64,000 nucleotides of DNA from Mesorhizobium sp. M4B.F.Ca.ET.203.01.1.1 (GTDB lineage: Bacteria > Pseudomonadota > Alphaproteobacteria > Rhizobiales > Rhizobiaceae), in contig NZ_SRUO01000001.1 of assembly GCF_004791025.1 (NCBI RefSeq), forward strand, positions 62,001 to 126,000, given 5' to 3'. Numbering within the stretch: position 1 is the first letter of the stretch; each line of letters begins with the position of its first letter. The notes below the pieces were generated by a model. The model was given only the letters and a program-made list of their open reading frames with translations. It had not been told where the DNA came from and ran no database searches. Position numbers and translations under genes: made by a program. Below, piece after piece: positions 19,282 through 28,731 of the stretch.

Positions 19282-20574
19282 TCAAACAATCCCACCACCG
19301 CCGCCGGCGACAGCCGGCCGTTCGGCCGCGACCTTCGCCCGGTAGCCGGCGGCGCGATAGGCGGCGACCGGATCGATGGCGCCGCCAGTCCGCAGCCGCG
19401 CCATGGCAAGGATCGGCTCGACGTCGGTGCGGTAGGCCGATTTCAGCGTCTGTGTCGCCATCAGCGCGTCGTTGATTTCCTGAAAGCCCTCCAGCGCCTT
19501 GCGATCGACCAGCAGCGCCTGCGCATAGGCGCGCTGCACCTCGACCGCCGACAGCATCAGGCTTTCGATCGGGTCGGTGACGTTGTGGCTCTGGTCCAGC
19601 ATGTGCGCGGGATTGAAGCCCTCGGCTCCGGATAGCTCGGCGTCGACCAGCTCGTTGAAGACCAGGAACAGCCGGTAGGGGTCGATCGAGCCAGCATCGA
19701 GATCGTCGTCGCCATATTTGGAATCGTTGAAGTGGAAGCCGCCGAGCTTCCTGAACTGGATCAGCCGCGATACGATCATCTCGATGTTGACGTTCGGTGC
19801 GTGATGGCCGAGGTCGACCAGGCAGTAAGCCTTGTCGCCGAGTTCTTTCGCGATGAGGTAGTTGGTGCCCCAGTCCTGCACGACCGTCGAATAGAAGGCC
19901 GGCTCGTACATCTTGTGCTCGGTGAACAGCCGCCAGTCGTCCGGCAGCCCGGCATAGATGTCTCGCATGGCGTCTAGGTAGCGCTCGAAGGCCCTGGCGA
20001 AATTGACCTGGCCGGGAAAGTTCGAGCCGTCGCCGATCCACACCGTCAGCGCCTTCGAGCCAAGCGTCTTGCCGATCTCGATGCATTCGAGATTGTGCTC
20101 GACCGCCTGCCGGCGCGTGCCGGCATCGGCATGCGACAGCGACCCGAACTTGTAGGAAAGCTCCTGGTCCTTGGCGTCGGAGAAGGTGTTGGAGTTCATG
20201 GCATCGAAGCCAAGGCCAAAGCGCGACGCGGCCTGCTTCAGCCGGTTCGGATCGGCCTTGTCCCACGGGATGTGCAGCGAGACGGTGGGTGTCGCCTGCG
20301 TCAGTTGCCTGATGACGGCGCAGTCCTCGATCTTGTCGAAGATGTCGCGCGGTTCGCCGGCGCCGGGAAAGCGGGCGAAGCGCGTGCCGCCGGTGCCGAC
20401 GCCCCAGGACGGGATCGCCACGGCGAATTTTTCGACCTTGTCGCGGATGGTGTCGATGGCGATGCCGCGCCTGTCGAGACGCTCTCCGAGCGAGGCGTAG
20501 TCGCGCTCGAGGTCGGGTTTGCGCGCGGCGTTGCTCTTTTCGACGACATCGGCAGCGATGATCAATTCGGACAC
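19282..20574 (-). CDS. rhaI: L-rhamnose isomerase, rhizobial RhaI type
   Basis: RhaI converts L-rhamnose to L-rhamnulose, the first committed step. The 430-residue TIM-barrel protein shows PTVSLHIPWDKADPNRLKQA, LTVWIGDGSNFPGQ, the acid/histidine segments LFTEHKMYEPAFYSTVVQDW and LVDLGHHAPNVNIEM, and FHFNDSKYGDDDLDAGSIDP, which hold the metal and substrate residues of this isomerase family. The start is a GTG at 20574 with GGGAGGA about 9 bases upstream; an ATG further up would lie inside a repeat. It is co-directional with rhaD, and a repeat hairpin between them may affect relative expression. Confidence 0.93.
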   Translation of the reverse strand: MSELIIAADVVEKSNAARKPDLERDYASLGERLDRRGIAIDTIRDKVEKFAVAIPSWGVGTGGTRFARFPGAGEPRDIFDKIEDCAVIRQLTQATPTVSLHIPWDKADPNRLKQAASRFGLGFDAMNSNTFSDAKDQELSYKFGSLSHADAGTRRQAVEHNLECIEIGKTLGSKALTVWIGDGSNFPGQVNFARAFERYLDAMRDIYAGLPDDWRLFTEHKMYEPAFYSTVVQDWGTNYLIAKELGDKAYCLVDLGHHAPNVNIEMIVSRLIQFRKLGGFHFNDSKYGDDDLDAGSIDPYRLFLVFNELVDAELSGAEGFNPAHMLDQSHNVTDPIESLMLSAVEVQRAYAQALLVDRKALEGFQEINDALMATQTLKSAYRTDVEPILAMARLRTGGAIDPVAAYRAAGYRAKVAAERPAVAGGGGGIV

Positions 20575-20600
20575 TACAATTCCTCCCAGTACTCGTTCGC

Positions 20601-20657
20601 TGGCGCTGCCCCTCATCCGCCCTTCGGGCACCTTCTCCCCGTGAACGGGGAGAAGGG
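20601..20657. repeat. Palindromic intergenic repeat inside the rhaDI operon
   Basis: This is one half of the repeat family: GGCGCTGCCCCTCATCCGCC followed by the hairpin CCTTCTCCCCGT-GAA-CGGGGAGAAGG. It lies in the 91-base gap between rhaD and rhaI. Confidence 0.7.
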
Positions 20658-20665
20658 ATGCGCGA

Positions 20666-22768
20666 CTAGCGCGTAAAGCTCTGCGCGTTGCCGGCGTCGA
20701 CGTTGATGATGTTGCCGGTCGACTTGGCCGACATGTCGGAGGCGAAGAAGTAGATCGCCTCAGCGATGTCTTCGGGGAAGACCGAGCGCTTCAGCATCGA
20801 GCGCGAGCGGTAGTGCTCCTCGAGGTCGTCGGTCGACATCTTGTAGGCGGCGGCGCGCTGTTCCTTCCACTCGCCGGACCAGATCTTGGAGCCGCGCAGC
20901 ACGGCGTCGGGATTGACGACGTTGACCCTGATCTGCGCCTCAGCGCCCTCAAGCGCCAGGCAGCGCGCGAGATGGATCTCGGCCGCCTTGGCGGTGCAAT
21001 AGGCGGCGGCGTTGGGGGAAGCGGCAAGCCCGTTCTTGGAGGCGACGAAGACGACGTTGCCGCCGATCTTCTGCGCGCGGAACAGCCGGAAGGCCTCGCG
21101 AGAAACGAGGAAATAGCCGGTGGACAATATGTCCATGTTCTTGTTCCACAACGCCAGTGTCGTCTCCTCGATCGGCGCCGAGGAAGCGAGACCGGCATTC
21201 GAGACAAGAATGTCGACACCGCCGAACTCGACCGAAGTTTCGGCGAAGCCCGCGACGACCTGATCCTCCGAGGTGACGTTGATCACCACCGGCCGGACGA
21301 AATCCTTGCCATAGGCTTTCGACAGTTCGTCATTGGCGCTGGCGAGCGCAGCCTCGTCGATGTCGGCCAGCACCACGCAGGCGCCTTCGCGCAGCAGCCG
21401 GTTGGCGGTGGCGCGGCCGATGCCGCCGGCGCCGCCGGTGACCAGCGCGATCTGGCCCGCCAGCGCCCTCGGCTTCGGCAGACGCTGCAGCTTGGCTTCC
21501 TCGAGCTGCCAGTATTCGATGTCGAAGGCCTCCTGCTCCGGCAGGCCGACATAGGACGAGACGGTCGAGGCGCCGCGCATGACGTTGATGGCGTTGACAT
21601 AGAATTCGCCGGAGGTACGCGCCGTCGCCTTGTCGCCGGCGAAGGTGAACATGCCGACGCCAGGCATCAGATAGACCACGGCATTGGGATCGCGGATGGC
21701 GGGCGAGTCCGCATGCTTGCAGCTGTCATAGTAGGCCTGGTAGCCGACGCGATATTCGGCGATGTCGTCGGCGAGACGCGCAATGACGGCGTCGACGTCG
21801 GGTTTCGCCGGGTCGAATTCAATGACCAGCGGGCGGATCTTGGTGCGCAGGAAATGGTCGGGGCATGAGGTGCCCAGTGCTGCCAGCGGCCGCAGATCCC
21901 TCGAATTGACGAACTCGAGCACGGCGGGCTGGTCGTCGAAATGGCCGAGCTTGTGGCTCTTCTCCGAGATCAGGCCGCGTATCCTCGGCATCAGCTTCGC
22001 GGCAATCGCGCGCCGCGCAGGCGCATCGAGCGACTTCACCACTTCGCCGCCGAAGATAGCCACGCCCTCGGACCGACGCTCGAACCACTCGATCGCCTGG
22101 TTGATCACCGAGATCGTCGTTTCGTAGCACTCCTTCGGCGTGTCGCCCCAGCTGAACAGGCCGTGGCTTTCGAGGATGACGCCTTTTGCCTCGGGGTTTT
22201 CCAGGCAGAATTTCTCCAGCCACAGGCCGAGCTCGAAGCCCGGCCGTTTCCAGGGCAGCCAGCCGATCGCATCGCCAAAGATCTCCTTCGTCAGCGCCTT
22301 GGAATCCTTCGCCGCGGCAATGGCGATGATGGCGTCGGGATGCATATGGTCGACGCAAGGCTTCGGCACGAAGGCATGCAGCGGCGTGTCGATCGAGGCC
22401 GCGCGCGGATTGAGGTTGAAGGTGCAGTGCGGCAGGTAGCCGACCATCTCGTCCTCATGCGCGAGGCCGCGATAGAGACCTTTCAGCGCGCGCAATTTGT
22501 CCATGTAGAGCGTGGCGAAACCGTCGAGCTTGATCGAGGCGCTGTCGCCGCCCGAGCCTTTGACCCACAGCACCTCGACCTCCTCGCCGGTCAGCGGGTC
22601 CTTCTGCCAGACCTTGGACGAGGTGTTGCCGCCGCCATAGTTGGTGACGCGCTTGTCGGAGCCGAGCGTGTTGGAGCGATAGACCAGCAGCTCCGGGTCG
22701 CTCAATCCCTTGGCCTTCGCATCATCCCACAGATTGGCGAGGCGCGAGCCGGAGCGCTTGTCGAGCAT
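20666..22768 (-). CDS. rhaD: Bifunctional rhamnulose-1-phosphate aldolase / lactaldehyde dehydrogenase
   Basis: This 700-residue fusion carries out the last two steps of rhamnose breakdown. The N-terminal class II aldolase domain (about 1-420; GGGNTSSKV, KGSGGDSASI, HMHPDAIIAIAAAKDS with metal-binding histidines) splits L-rhamnulose 1-phosphate into dihydroxyacetone phosphate and L-lactaldehyde. The C-terminal short-chain dehydrogenase domain (about 430-700; LVTGGAGGIGRATA, VSNAGLASSAP, active-site YCTAKAAE) oxidises the aldehyde. The two-domain form is typical of rhizobial RhaD. The first gene of rhaDI, it is divergent from rhaR, whose operator cluster lies between them. Confidence 0.95.
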   Translation of the reverse strand: MLDKRSGSRLANLWDDAKAKGLSDPELLVYRSNTLGSDKRVTNYGGGNTSSKVWQKDPLTGEEVEVLWVKGSGGDSASIKLDGFATLYMDKLRALKGLYRGLAHEDEMVGYLPHCTFNLNPRAASIDTPLHAFVPKPCVDHMHPDAIIAIAAAKDSKALTKEIFGDAIGWLPWKRPGFELGLWLEKFCLENPEAKGVILESHGLFSWGDTPKECYETTISVINQAIEWFERRSEGVAIFGGEVVKSLDAPARRAIAAKLMPRIRGLISEKSHKLGHFDDQPAVLEFVNSRDLRPLAALGTSCPDHFLRTKIRPLVIEFDPAKPDVDAVIARLADDIAEYRVGYQAYYDSCKHADSPAIRDPNAVVYLMPGVGMFTFAGDKATARTSGEFYVNAINVMRGASTVSSYVGLPEQEAFDIEYWQLEEAKLQRLPKPRALAGQIALVTGGAGGIGRATANRLLREGACVVLADIDEAALASANDELSKAYGKDFVRPVVINVTSEDQVVAGFAETSVEFGGVDILVSNAGLASSAPIEETTLALWNKNMDILSTGYFLVSREAFRLFRAQKIGGNVVFVASKNGLAASPNAAAYCTAKAAEIHLARCLALEGAEAQIRVNVVNPDAVLRGSKIWSGEWKEQRAAAYKMSTDDLEEHYRSRSMLKRSVFPEDIAEAIYFFASDMSAKSTGNIINVDAGNAQSFTR

Positions 22769-22840
22769 AGGTATCCTCCCTTGGGACGCAAAAGGTGTGG
22801 TCCTTTTCGCGGGGAATGTCTACGCAAGGCGCCGTCTTGT

Positions 22841-22907
22841 CAATCATAAACGATCAATATCGATCATATTGCACTGCACAATGAAATTATATGATCGGAA
22901 ATGATTG
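22841..22907. promoter_or_regulatory. Operator cluster between rhaD and rhaR
   Basis: Two inverted 16-base copies, CAATCATAAACGATCA (22841-22856) and TGATCGGAAATGATTG (22892-22907), match at 13 of 16 positions when one is reversed. Between them lies the palindrome AATAT-CGATC-ATATT (22856-22870). The AT-rich segment separates the divergent rhaDI and rhaRSTPQUK units and is the natural site for RhaR binding and both promoters. Confidence 0.6.
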
Positions 22908-22952
22908 ACACTGCTCGTTTTGAGTGCCTAGATGCTCGGGCAGGGAGGAACC

Positions 22953-23756
22953 ATGCACGAAAAAGAGCGCCACAGGATCATTCTGTCCGCCGTCCAGGAA
23001 AAGCCTGTGGTGACGGTGCAGGAGATGGTCGACCTGACGGACTCCTCCGAGGCGACGATCCGGCGCGACATCGCGGCGCTGCATGTGCAGAAGCGCCTGC
23101 GCCGGGTGCGCGGCGGCGCCGAGGCGATCTCGCCGCCACAGTTCATCGGCCTCGCCGGCCGCCCCTTCTCGGTCAACGAAACGCTGAACGCCGCGCAGAA
23201 GCGCGCGATCGCCCGGGAAGCGGTGAACCTGTGCAAGGACGGCGAACCGATCATTATCAACGGCGGCACCACCACTTTCCAGATGGTGCATTTCCTGACC
23301 GGCCGCCGCATGCCGATCTTCACCAATTCCTTCCCCATCGCCGAGCACCTGCTCAAGCATTCCAAGAACACGGTGATGCTGTCCGGCGGCACCATCTACC
23401 GCGAGCAGAACATCATCCTGTCGCCGTTCGACAATGACGTGACGCGCAACTTCTACGCGCGCCGCATGTTCATGGGCGCCCAAGGGCTGGGGCCGCTCGG
23501 GCTGATGGAAGGCGACCCGCTGCTGATCCAGGCCGAGCAGAAGCTGATCGACCAGGCCGACGAGCTGGTGGTGCTGGTCGATTCCTCGAAATTCCGCATG
23601 CGCTCCAGCCTGATCCTGTGCGGACTGACGCGCATCGCCACCGTGATCACCGACGACGGCATCGAGGACCGCGAGGCCAAGATGCTCGAAACCGCCGGGG
23701 TAACGCTGATCGTCGCCCGCAAGGCGGCACAGGAAGAATCTTCACTGCAGGCCTGA
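22953..23756 (+). CDS. rhaR: DeoR-family regulator of rhamnose genes
   Basis: This is the transcriptional regulator at the head of rhaRSTPQUK. The 267 residues have an N-terminal winged helix-turn-helix (about 6-60; VQEMVDLTDSSEATIRRDIA) and a C-terminal DeoR effector domain (about 75-255; IINGGTTTFQMVHFL, GGTIYREQNIILSPF, LVDSSKFRMRSSL). In this family the ligand is usually a phosphorylated sugar. The ATG at 22953 has AGGGAGGAACC before it. It is divergent from rhaDI and 48 bases upstream of rhaS. It probably acts on the operator cluster at 22841-22907. Confidence 0.93.
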   Translation: MHEKERHRIILSAVQEKPVVTVQEMVDLTDSSEATIRRDIAALHVQKRLRRVRGGAEAISPPQFIGLAGRPFSVNETLNAAQKRAIAREAVNLCKDGEPIIINGGTTTFQMVHFLTGRRMPIFTNSFPIAEHLLKHSKNTVMLSGGTIYREQNIILSPFDNDVTRNFYARRMFMGAQGLGPLGLMEGDPLLIQAEQKLIDQADELVVLVDSSKFRMRSSLILCGLTRIATVITDDGIEDREAKMLETAGVTLIVARKAAQEESSLQA

Positions 23757-23804
23757 GCGGCCCGCAGCGGCGATGGAAATGCAACGCTCAAGGGAGGATA
23801 TTCG

Positions 23805-24800
23805 ATGAGCTTTTTGAAGAAACTGCTGGTTACGGCGGCCTTTTCCGCCGCCATGTTCGTGAATGCCGCCTATGCAGAGAACGTCAAGATCGCGCTGGTG
23901 GTGAAATCGCTCGGCAACGGCTTCTTCGACGCCGCCAACAAGGGCGCCGAGGAAGCGGCCAAGGAACTGGGCGATGTCGAGGTGATCTACACGGGCCCGA
24001 CCAAGGCGACCGCCGAGGCGCAGATCGAAGTGATCAACTCGCTGATCGCGCAGAAGGTCAATGCGATCGCGGTTTCGGCCAATGACGCCGACGCGCTGGT
24101 GCCGGTGCTGAAGAAGGCGATGGATCGCGGCATCACCGTGATCTCGTGGGACTCCGGCGTTGCCAAGGAAGGCCGGCAGTTGCACCTCAACCCGTCGGAC
24201 ACCGGGCTGATCGGCGAGACCATCATCAAGCTCGCCGCCGACTACCTGCCGGAAGGCGGCGACGTCGCCATCCTGTCGGCCTCCTCGACCGCGACCAACC
24301 AGAACGCCTGGATCGAGGCGGCGAAGAAGGTGCTGCCGGAGAAGTTCCCGAAGATCAAGCTGGTCGCCACCGTCTATGGCGATGACGACTCGGCCAAGAG
24401 CACCGACGAAGCCAAGGGCCTGCTGAAGTCCTATCCGAACCTCAAGGCGATCATCGCGCCGACCACCGTCGGCGTCGTCGCCGCCGCCCAGGTCGTCACC
24501 GACGCGAACCTGATCGGCAAGGTCAACGTCACTGGCCTGGCGCTGCCGTCGGAGTTCAAGAAGTTCATCGACAACGGCGCCAGCCAGGCGGTCGCGCTGT
24601 GGAACCCGATCGACCTCGGCTACTCGGCGATCTACCTCGCCCATGACCTGGCAGTGAAGAAGGAAGAGGCCAAGCCCGGCGCCACGCTGTCGATCGGCCG
24701 CGTCGGCAAGGTGACGCTCGACGACACCAACTCGGCTGCGATGGCTCCGCCCTTCCAGTTCGACAAGACCAACATCGAGAAGTTCTCCAAGATCTATTGA
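23805..24800 (+). CDS. rhaS: Rhamnose ABC transporter substrate-binding protein
   Basis: This is a periplasmic sugar-binding protein, 331 residues, with signal peptide MSFLKKLLVTAAFSAAMFVN ending AYA-E. The mature chain starts NVKIALVVKSLGNGFFDAAN and shows the type I periplasmic-binding fold typical of ribose/rhamnose/autoinducer-binding proteins (ISWDSGVAKEGRQLHLNPSD, APTTVGVVAAAQVV). AAGGGAGG precedes the ATG at 23805. It passes captured sugar to RhaP/RhaQ. A strong palindrome follows the gene. Confidence 0.93.
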   Translation: MSFLKKLLVTAAFSAAMFVNAAYAENVKIALVVKSLGNGFFDAANKGAEEAAKELGDVEVIYTGPTKATAEAQIEVINSLIAQKVNAIAVSANDADALVPVLKKAMDRGITVISWDSGVAKEGRQLHLNPSDTGLIGETIIKLAADYLPEGGDVAILSASSTATNQNAWIEAAKKVLPEKFPKIKLVATVYGDDDSAKSTDEAKGLLKSYPNLKAIIAPTTVGVVAAAQVVTDANLIGKVNVTGLALPSEFKKFIDNGASQAVALWNPIDLGYSAIYLAHDLAVKKEEAKPGATLSIGRVGKVTLDDTNSAAMAPPFQFDKTNIEKFSKIY

Positions 24801-24821
24801 TCCTGGTCGACTTCAAGCTCG

Positions 24822-24847
24822 TGCGGCGGGACAATTGTCCCGCCGCA
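24822..24847. other. Perfect palindrome in the rhaS-rhaT gap
   Basis: Arms TGCGGCGGGACAA and TTGTCCCGCCGCA are exact complements, 13 bases each, with no spacer. There is no T-run after it, so rather than a classic terminator it looks like an mRNA-stabilising or partially attenuating hairpin at the end of the highly needed binding-protein message. Confidence 0.7.
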
Positions 24848-24884
24848 TCTTCAAACGGACCTTCTCTCAGGGCCTGATACGGAT

Positions 24885-26441
24885 ATGGACACGACAGCCC
24901 AGCACAAAGTGGAGACGGAACGGCCGCTTTCGGGCCCGGCCCAGCCGGCCGCCCCGCGCCTGACGCTCTCCGGCATTTCGAAAAGTTTCCCCGGTGTCCG
25001 CGCGCTGCACAATGTCAGCCTGTCGCTCTATCCGGGCCAGGTGACGGCGCTGATCGGCGAGAACGGCGCCGGCAAGTCGACGCTGGTCAAGATCATGACC
25101 GGCATCTACCAGCCCGACGCCGGCGAAATCAGCATCGATGGCGAGGCGACGACGCTGCATAGCGCCCATGCCGCCTTCGGCCACGGCATCACCGCCATCC
25201 ATCAGGAAACGGTGCTGTTCGACGATCTTTCGGTCGCCGAGAACATCTTCCTCGGCCACGCGCCGCGCACCCGTTTCGGCACCATCGACTGGCGCACCAT
25301 GCGGAAAAATGCGCGCGAGGTGCTGGAGACGATGCGCGCCGGCCATATCGATGCCGACGCAAGGCTGAAGGACCTCGGCATCGCCAACAAGCATTTGGTC
25401 GCGGTGGCGCGGGCGATGTCGATCGATGCGCGCATCGTCATCATGGACGAGCCGACCGCCGCGCTCTCGATGAAGGAGATCGAGGAGCTTTTCCTGTTGA
25501 TCGAATTCCTGAAGAGCGAAGGCAAGGCGGTGCTGTTCATCAGCCACAAGTTCGATGAGATCTATCGCATCGCCGACCGCTACACCGTCTTCCGCGACGG
25601 CGAGATGGTCGGCGATGGCCTGCTCAAGGATGCCGGCCAGAACGAGATCGTGCGCATGATGGTCGGCCGCAACGTCGACCACATCTTCCCGCAGCGCGAG
25701 CCGAAGATCGGCGCGCCGGTGCTTTCCGTATCCGGCCTGTCGCATCCGACCGAGTTCGACGATATCGGCTTCGAGCTGCGCAAGGGCGAGATCCTCGGCT
25801 TCTACGGCTTGGTCGGCGCCGGGCGCAGCGAGGTGATGCAGGCCATATCGGGCATCACCCGCACCAGCCGCGGCACGATCACGCTGGACGGCAAGCCGAT
25901 CGCGCCGAAATCGGCCGCCGACTCCATCAAGGCCGGCATCGTCTACGTGCCCGAGGAGCGCGGCAAGCAGGGCGTGGTGATCGGGATGCCGATCTTCCAG
26001 AACGTTTCGCTGCCCTCGCTCATGCGCACCTCGAAATCGGGCGTGCTCAGGCTGGCGGAGGAGTTCGCGCTCGCCCGCTCCTACACCGAACGGCTGGATC
26101 TCAGAGCCTCATCGCTCAGCCAGGATGTCGGCACGCTCTCCGGTGGCAACCAGCAGAAGGTGGTCATCGCCAAATGGCTGGCGACGGCGCCCAAGGTGAT
26201 CATCCTCGACGAGCCGACCAAGGGCATCGACATCGGCTCCAAGGCCGCCGTGCACGGCTTCATGGCCGAGCTCGTCGCGCAAGGCCTGTCGGTGATCATG
26301 GTGTCCTCCGAACTGCCGGAGATACTCGGCATGTCGGACCGTGTCGTCGTCATGCGCGAAGGCCGCATCGCGGCCGTCCACGACAACAAGGGGCTCGATG
26401 CCGAGACGCTGGTGCGAACCGCAGCGGGGATCGCGACATGA
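24885..26441 (+). CDS. rhaT: Rhamnose ABC transporter ATP-binding protein
   Basis: This is a duplicated ATPase of the CUT2 sugar transporters, 518 residues. The first half (about 20-250) has Walker [11 protein letters not shown]-loop IHQETVLFDD and Walker B IVIMDEPTAALSM. The second (about 265-515) has the degenerate Walker A GLVGAGRSE usual for this class, the signature [15 protein letters not shown] and the Walker B IILDEPTKGIDIG. It powers RhaP/RhaQ from the cytoplasmic side. The ATG at 24885 follows an 84-base gap with the palindrome; the stop overlaps the rhaP start (ATGA). Confidence 0.93.
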   Translation: MDTTAQHKVETERPLSGPAQPAAPRLTLSGISKSFPGVRALHNVSLSLYPGQVTALIGENGAGKSTLVKIMTGIYQPDAGEISIDGEATTLHSAHAAFGHGITAIHQETVLFDDLSVAENIFLGHAPRTRFGTIDWRTMRKNAREVLETMRAGHIDADARLKDLGIANKHLVAVARAMSIDARIVIMDEPTAALSMKEIEELFLLIEFLKSEGKAVLFISHKFDEIYRIADRYTVFRDGEMVGDGLLKDAGQNEIVRMMVGRNVDHIFPQREPKIGAPVLSVSGLSHPTEFDDIGFELRKGEILGFYGLVGAGRSEVMQAISGITRTSRGTITLDGKPIAPKSAADSIKAGIVYVPEERGKQGVVIGMPIFQNVSLPSLMRTSKSGVLRLAEEFALARSYTERLDLRASSLSQDVGTLSGGNQQKVVIAKWLATAPKVIILDEPTKGIDIGSKAAVHGFMAELVAQGLSVIMVSSELPEILGMSDRVVVMREGRIAAVHDNKGLDAETLVRTAAGIAT

Positions 26442-27415
26442 AGAATTTGCGCAAATACCGCGAGATCTGGCTGCTTGCGGCAATCGCGGTGCTGATCGGC
26501 CTGATCTCGACCCGCTTCCCGGGTTTCGCCGACCCGGCCAATCTGCGCCAGGTGTTCAACGATACCTCGATCCTGATGATCCTGGCGCTCGGCCAGATGG
26601 TGGTGATCCTGACGCGCTCGATCGACCTGTCGATGGCGTCGAACCTCTGCTTCACCGGTATGGTGGTGGCGATGCTCAACGCCGCGCATCCGGCGATCCC
26701 GATCCCGGCACTGATCGTCATCGCGCTTCTCGTCGGGCTGGTGCTCGGCGCCATCAACGGCTTGCTGGTGTGGCGGTTGAACATCCCCTCGATCGTGGTG
26801 ACACTAGGCACGCTCACCATCTATCGCGGCGCGACCTTCGTGGTTTCCGGCGGCGCCTGGGTCAATGCCGACCAGATGAGCCCGGACTTCATCAACTTCC
26901 AGCGCGCCGCCTTCCTCGGCCTGCCGGTGCTTTCGTGGATCGCATTGCTGGTCATCGCGCTGTTCTTCGTGGTGATGACGCGCACGCAGATCGGCCGCTC
27001 GATCTACGCCATCGGCGTCAACCCGACCGCGTCGGTCTATGCCGGCATCGACGTCGGCCGGACAAAATTCATCGTCTTCTGCATTTCCGGCATGATCGGC
27101 GGACTGGCCGGCTATCTGTGGATCTCGCGCTATGTGATCGCTTCGGTCGAGGTCGCCAACGGCTATGAGCTCAACATCATCGCTGCCTGCGTCATCGGCG
27201 GCATCTCGATCGCCGGCGGCATCGGCTCGGTCGGTGGCGCGGTGCTCGGCGCGCTGTTCCTCGGTATCATCTCCAACGCGCTGCCGGTCATCAACATCTC
27301 GCCCTTCTGGCAGATGGCGATATCGGGCAGCGCCATCATCCTGGCCGTGGTGCTGAATGCGCGCGGCGAACGCCGCCAGGGCCGGATCATACTCAGAAAG
27401 GCGGAAGCGGCATGA
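26438..27415 (+). CDS. rhaP: Rhamnose ABC transporter permease
   Basis: This is one of two inner-membrane permeases of the rhamnose importer: 325 residues with about eight to ten hydrophobic segments. The CUT2 permease landmarks are LGQMVVILTRSIDLSMASNL near residue 60, NIPSIVVTLGTLTIYRG, FVVMTRTQIGRSIYAIGVNP and ISIAGGIGSVGGAVLGALFLG. The ATG at 26438 overlaps the rhaT stop by four bases, and its own stop overlaps the rhaQ start the same way, so translation is coupled. Confidence 0.93.
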   Translation: MKNLRKYREIWLLAAIAVLIGLISTRFPGFADPANLRQVFNDTSILMILALGQMVVILTRSIDLSMASNLCFTGMVVAMLNAAHPAIPIPALIVIALLVGLVLGAINGLLVWRLNIPSIVVTLGTLTIYRGATFVVSGGAWVNADQMSPDFINFQRAAFLGLPVLSWIALLVIALFFVVMTRTQIGRSIYAIGVNPTASVYAGIDVGRTKFIVFCISGMIGGLAGYLWISRYVIASVEVANGYELNIIAACVIGGISIAGGIGSVGGAVLGALFLGIISNALPVINISPFWQMAISGSAIILAVVLNARGERRQGRIILRKAEAA

Positions 27416-28413
27416 CCGACGCCCCTCACCCGCGCCACATCCCCGACCGGCTCGACAAGCCGCTCTCGTCCGCGATCTTTTCCTGGGAGGCGCTGCTCGT
27501 CGTCATCGCGGTTCTCATCTTCACGGTCAACAGCTTCGCCTCGCCCTATTTCCTCGACCCGTGGTCGCTGTCGGACCTGACTTTCAACTTCACCGAAAAG
27601 GCGCTGATCGCGCTTGCCATGGCGCTGTTGATCATTTCCGGCGAGATCGACCTGTCGGTCGCGGCGATCGTGGCGCTCGCCTCGACTATGATGGGCATGG
27701 CGGTGCAGGCCGGCGCCGGAACGCCAGTGCTGGTTGCCATCGGCATCGTTGTCGGGCTCGGCTGCGGCGCCTTCAACGGGCTGCTGGTCACGCGGCTCGG
27801 CCTGCCTTCCATCGTCGTCACCATCGGCACGATGAGCCTGTTCCGCGGCATCGCCTTCATCATCCTCGGCGACCAGGCGTACAAGGGCTATCCGGAGAGC
27901 TTCGCCTTCTTCGGCCAGGGCTATGTCTGGTGGGTTTTCTCGTTCGAGCTGGCGCTGTTCCTCGTCGCCGCGCTCATCTACTGGTTCGTGCTGCATCGCA
28001 CGAGCTTCGGCCGCCGCGTCTTTGCCATCGGCAACAATCCGGTCGCATGCCAGTTCTCCGGCGTGCGTGTCGACCGCATCAAGTTCATCCTGTTCTGCCT
28101 GACGGGGCTGATGTCCGGCATCGCCTCGGTGCTGATTACCTCGCGGCTCGGCTCGACAAGGCCGTCGATCGCGCAAGGCTATGAGCTGGAAGCGATCACC
28201 ATGGTGGTGCTCGGCGGCGTCTCGATCCTTGGCGGCGCCGGCAGCATCCTGGGCGTCGTGCTCGCCGCCTTCATCATGGGGCTGGTGACTTTTGGGCTCG
28301 GGCTGCTCAACGTGCCGGGCATCGTCATGTCGATCTTCATCGGCCTCTTGCTGATCATCGTCATTGCGCTGCCCATCGTTTGGCGGCGCCTGCGAGAGGG
28401 ACGCTTCGCGTGA
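27412..28413 (+). CDS. rhaQ: Rhamnose ABC transporter permease
   Basis: This is the second permease subunit: 333 residues with the same CUT2 layout as RhaP ([78 protein letters not shown]). RhaP and RhaQ presumably form the heterodimeric channel. The ATG at 27412 overlaps the rhaP stop (ATGA). The stop TGA shares its A with the rhaU ATG (TGATG). Confidence 0.93.
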   Translation: MTDAPHPRHIPDRLDKPLSSAIFSWEALLVVIAVLIFTVNSFASPYFLDPWSLSDLTFNFTEKALIALAMALLIISGEIDLSVAAIVALASTMMGMAVQAGAGTPVLVAIGIVVGLGCGAFNGLLVTRLGLPSIVVTIGTMSLFRGIAFIILGDQAYKGYPESFAFFGQGYVWWVFSFELALFLVAALIYWFVLHRTSFGRRVFAIGNNPVACQFSGVRVDRIKFILFCLTGLMSGIASVLITSRLGSTRPSIAQGYELEAITMVVLGGVSILGGAGSILGVVLAAFIMGLVTFGLGLLNVPGIVMSIFIGLLLIIVIALPIVWRRLREGRFA

Positions 28414-28727
28414 TGGAAAAATACGCCTTCAAGATGAAGCTCAATCCCGGCATGAAGGCCGAGTACAAGCACCGCCACGACGAGATCTGGCCTGAGCTGG
28501 TGGCGCTTTTGAAGCAAGCCGGTGTCTCCGACTACTCGATCCATCTCGACGAGGAAACCAACATTTTGTTCGGCGTGCTCTGGCGCAGGGATAGCCACGG
28601 CATGGCCGAGCTACCCAGCCATCCGGTGATGCAGCGCTGGTGGGCGCACATGGCCGATGTGATGGAAACCAGGGCCGATAACGAGCCGGTGGCGGTGCCG
28701 CTGGAAACCGTGTTCCATATGGCATGA
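28413..28727 (+). CDS. rhaU: L-rhamnose mutarotase RhaU
   Basis: RhaU interconverts alpha- and beta-L-rhamnose so that the isomerase receives the right anomer. The 104 residues match the small ferredoxin-like-fold family: [20 protein letters not shown] with the conserved histidine, [20 protein letters not shown], and the tryptophan pair [12 protein letters not shown]. The ATG at 28413 overlaps the rhaQ stop; a GTG at 28410 is the alternative. It is translationally coupled within rhaRSTPQUK, and its 3' end leads straight into the hairpin before rhaK. Confidence 0.93.
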   Translation: MEKYAFKMKLNPGMKAEYKHRHDEIWPELVALLKQAGVSDYSIHLDEETNILFGVLWRRDSHGMAELPSHPVMQRWWAHMADVMETRADNEPVAVPLETVFHMA

Positions 28728-28731
28728 TTGG

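Noticed and set aside
20813..21868. 351-residue open frame opposite rhaD
   Set aside because: Antisense shadow of a conserved enzyme gene.
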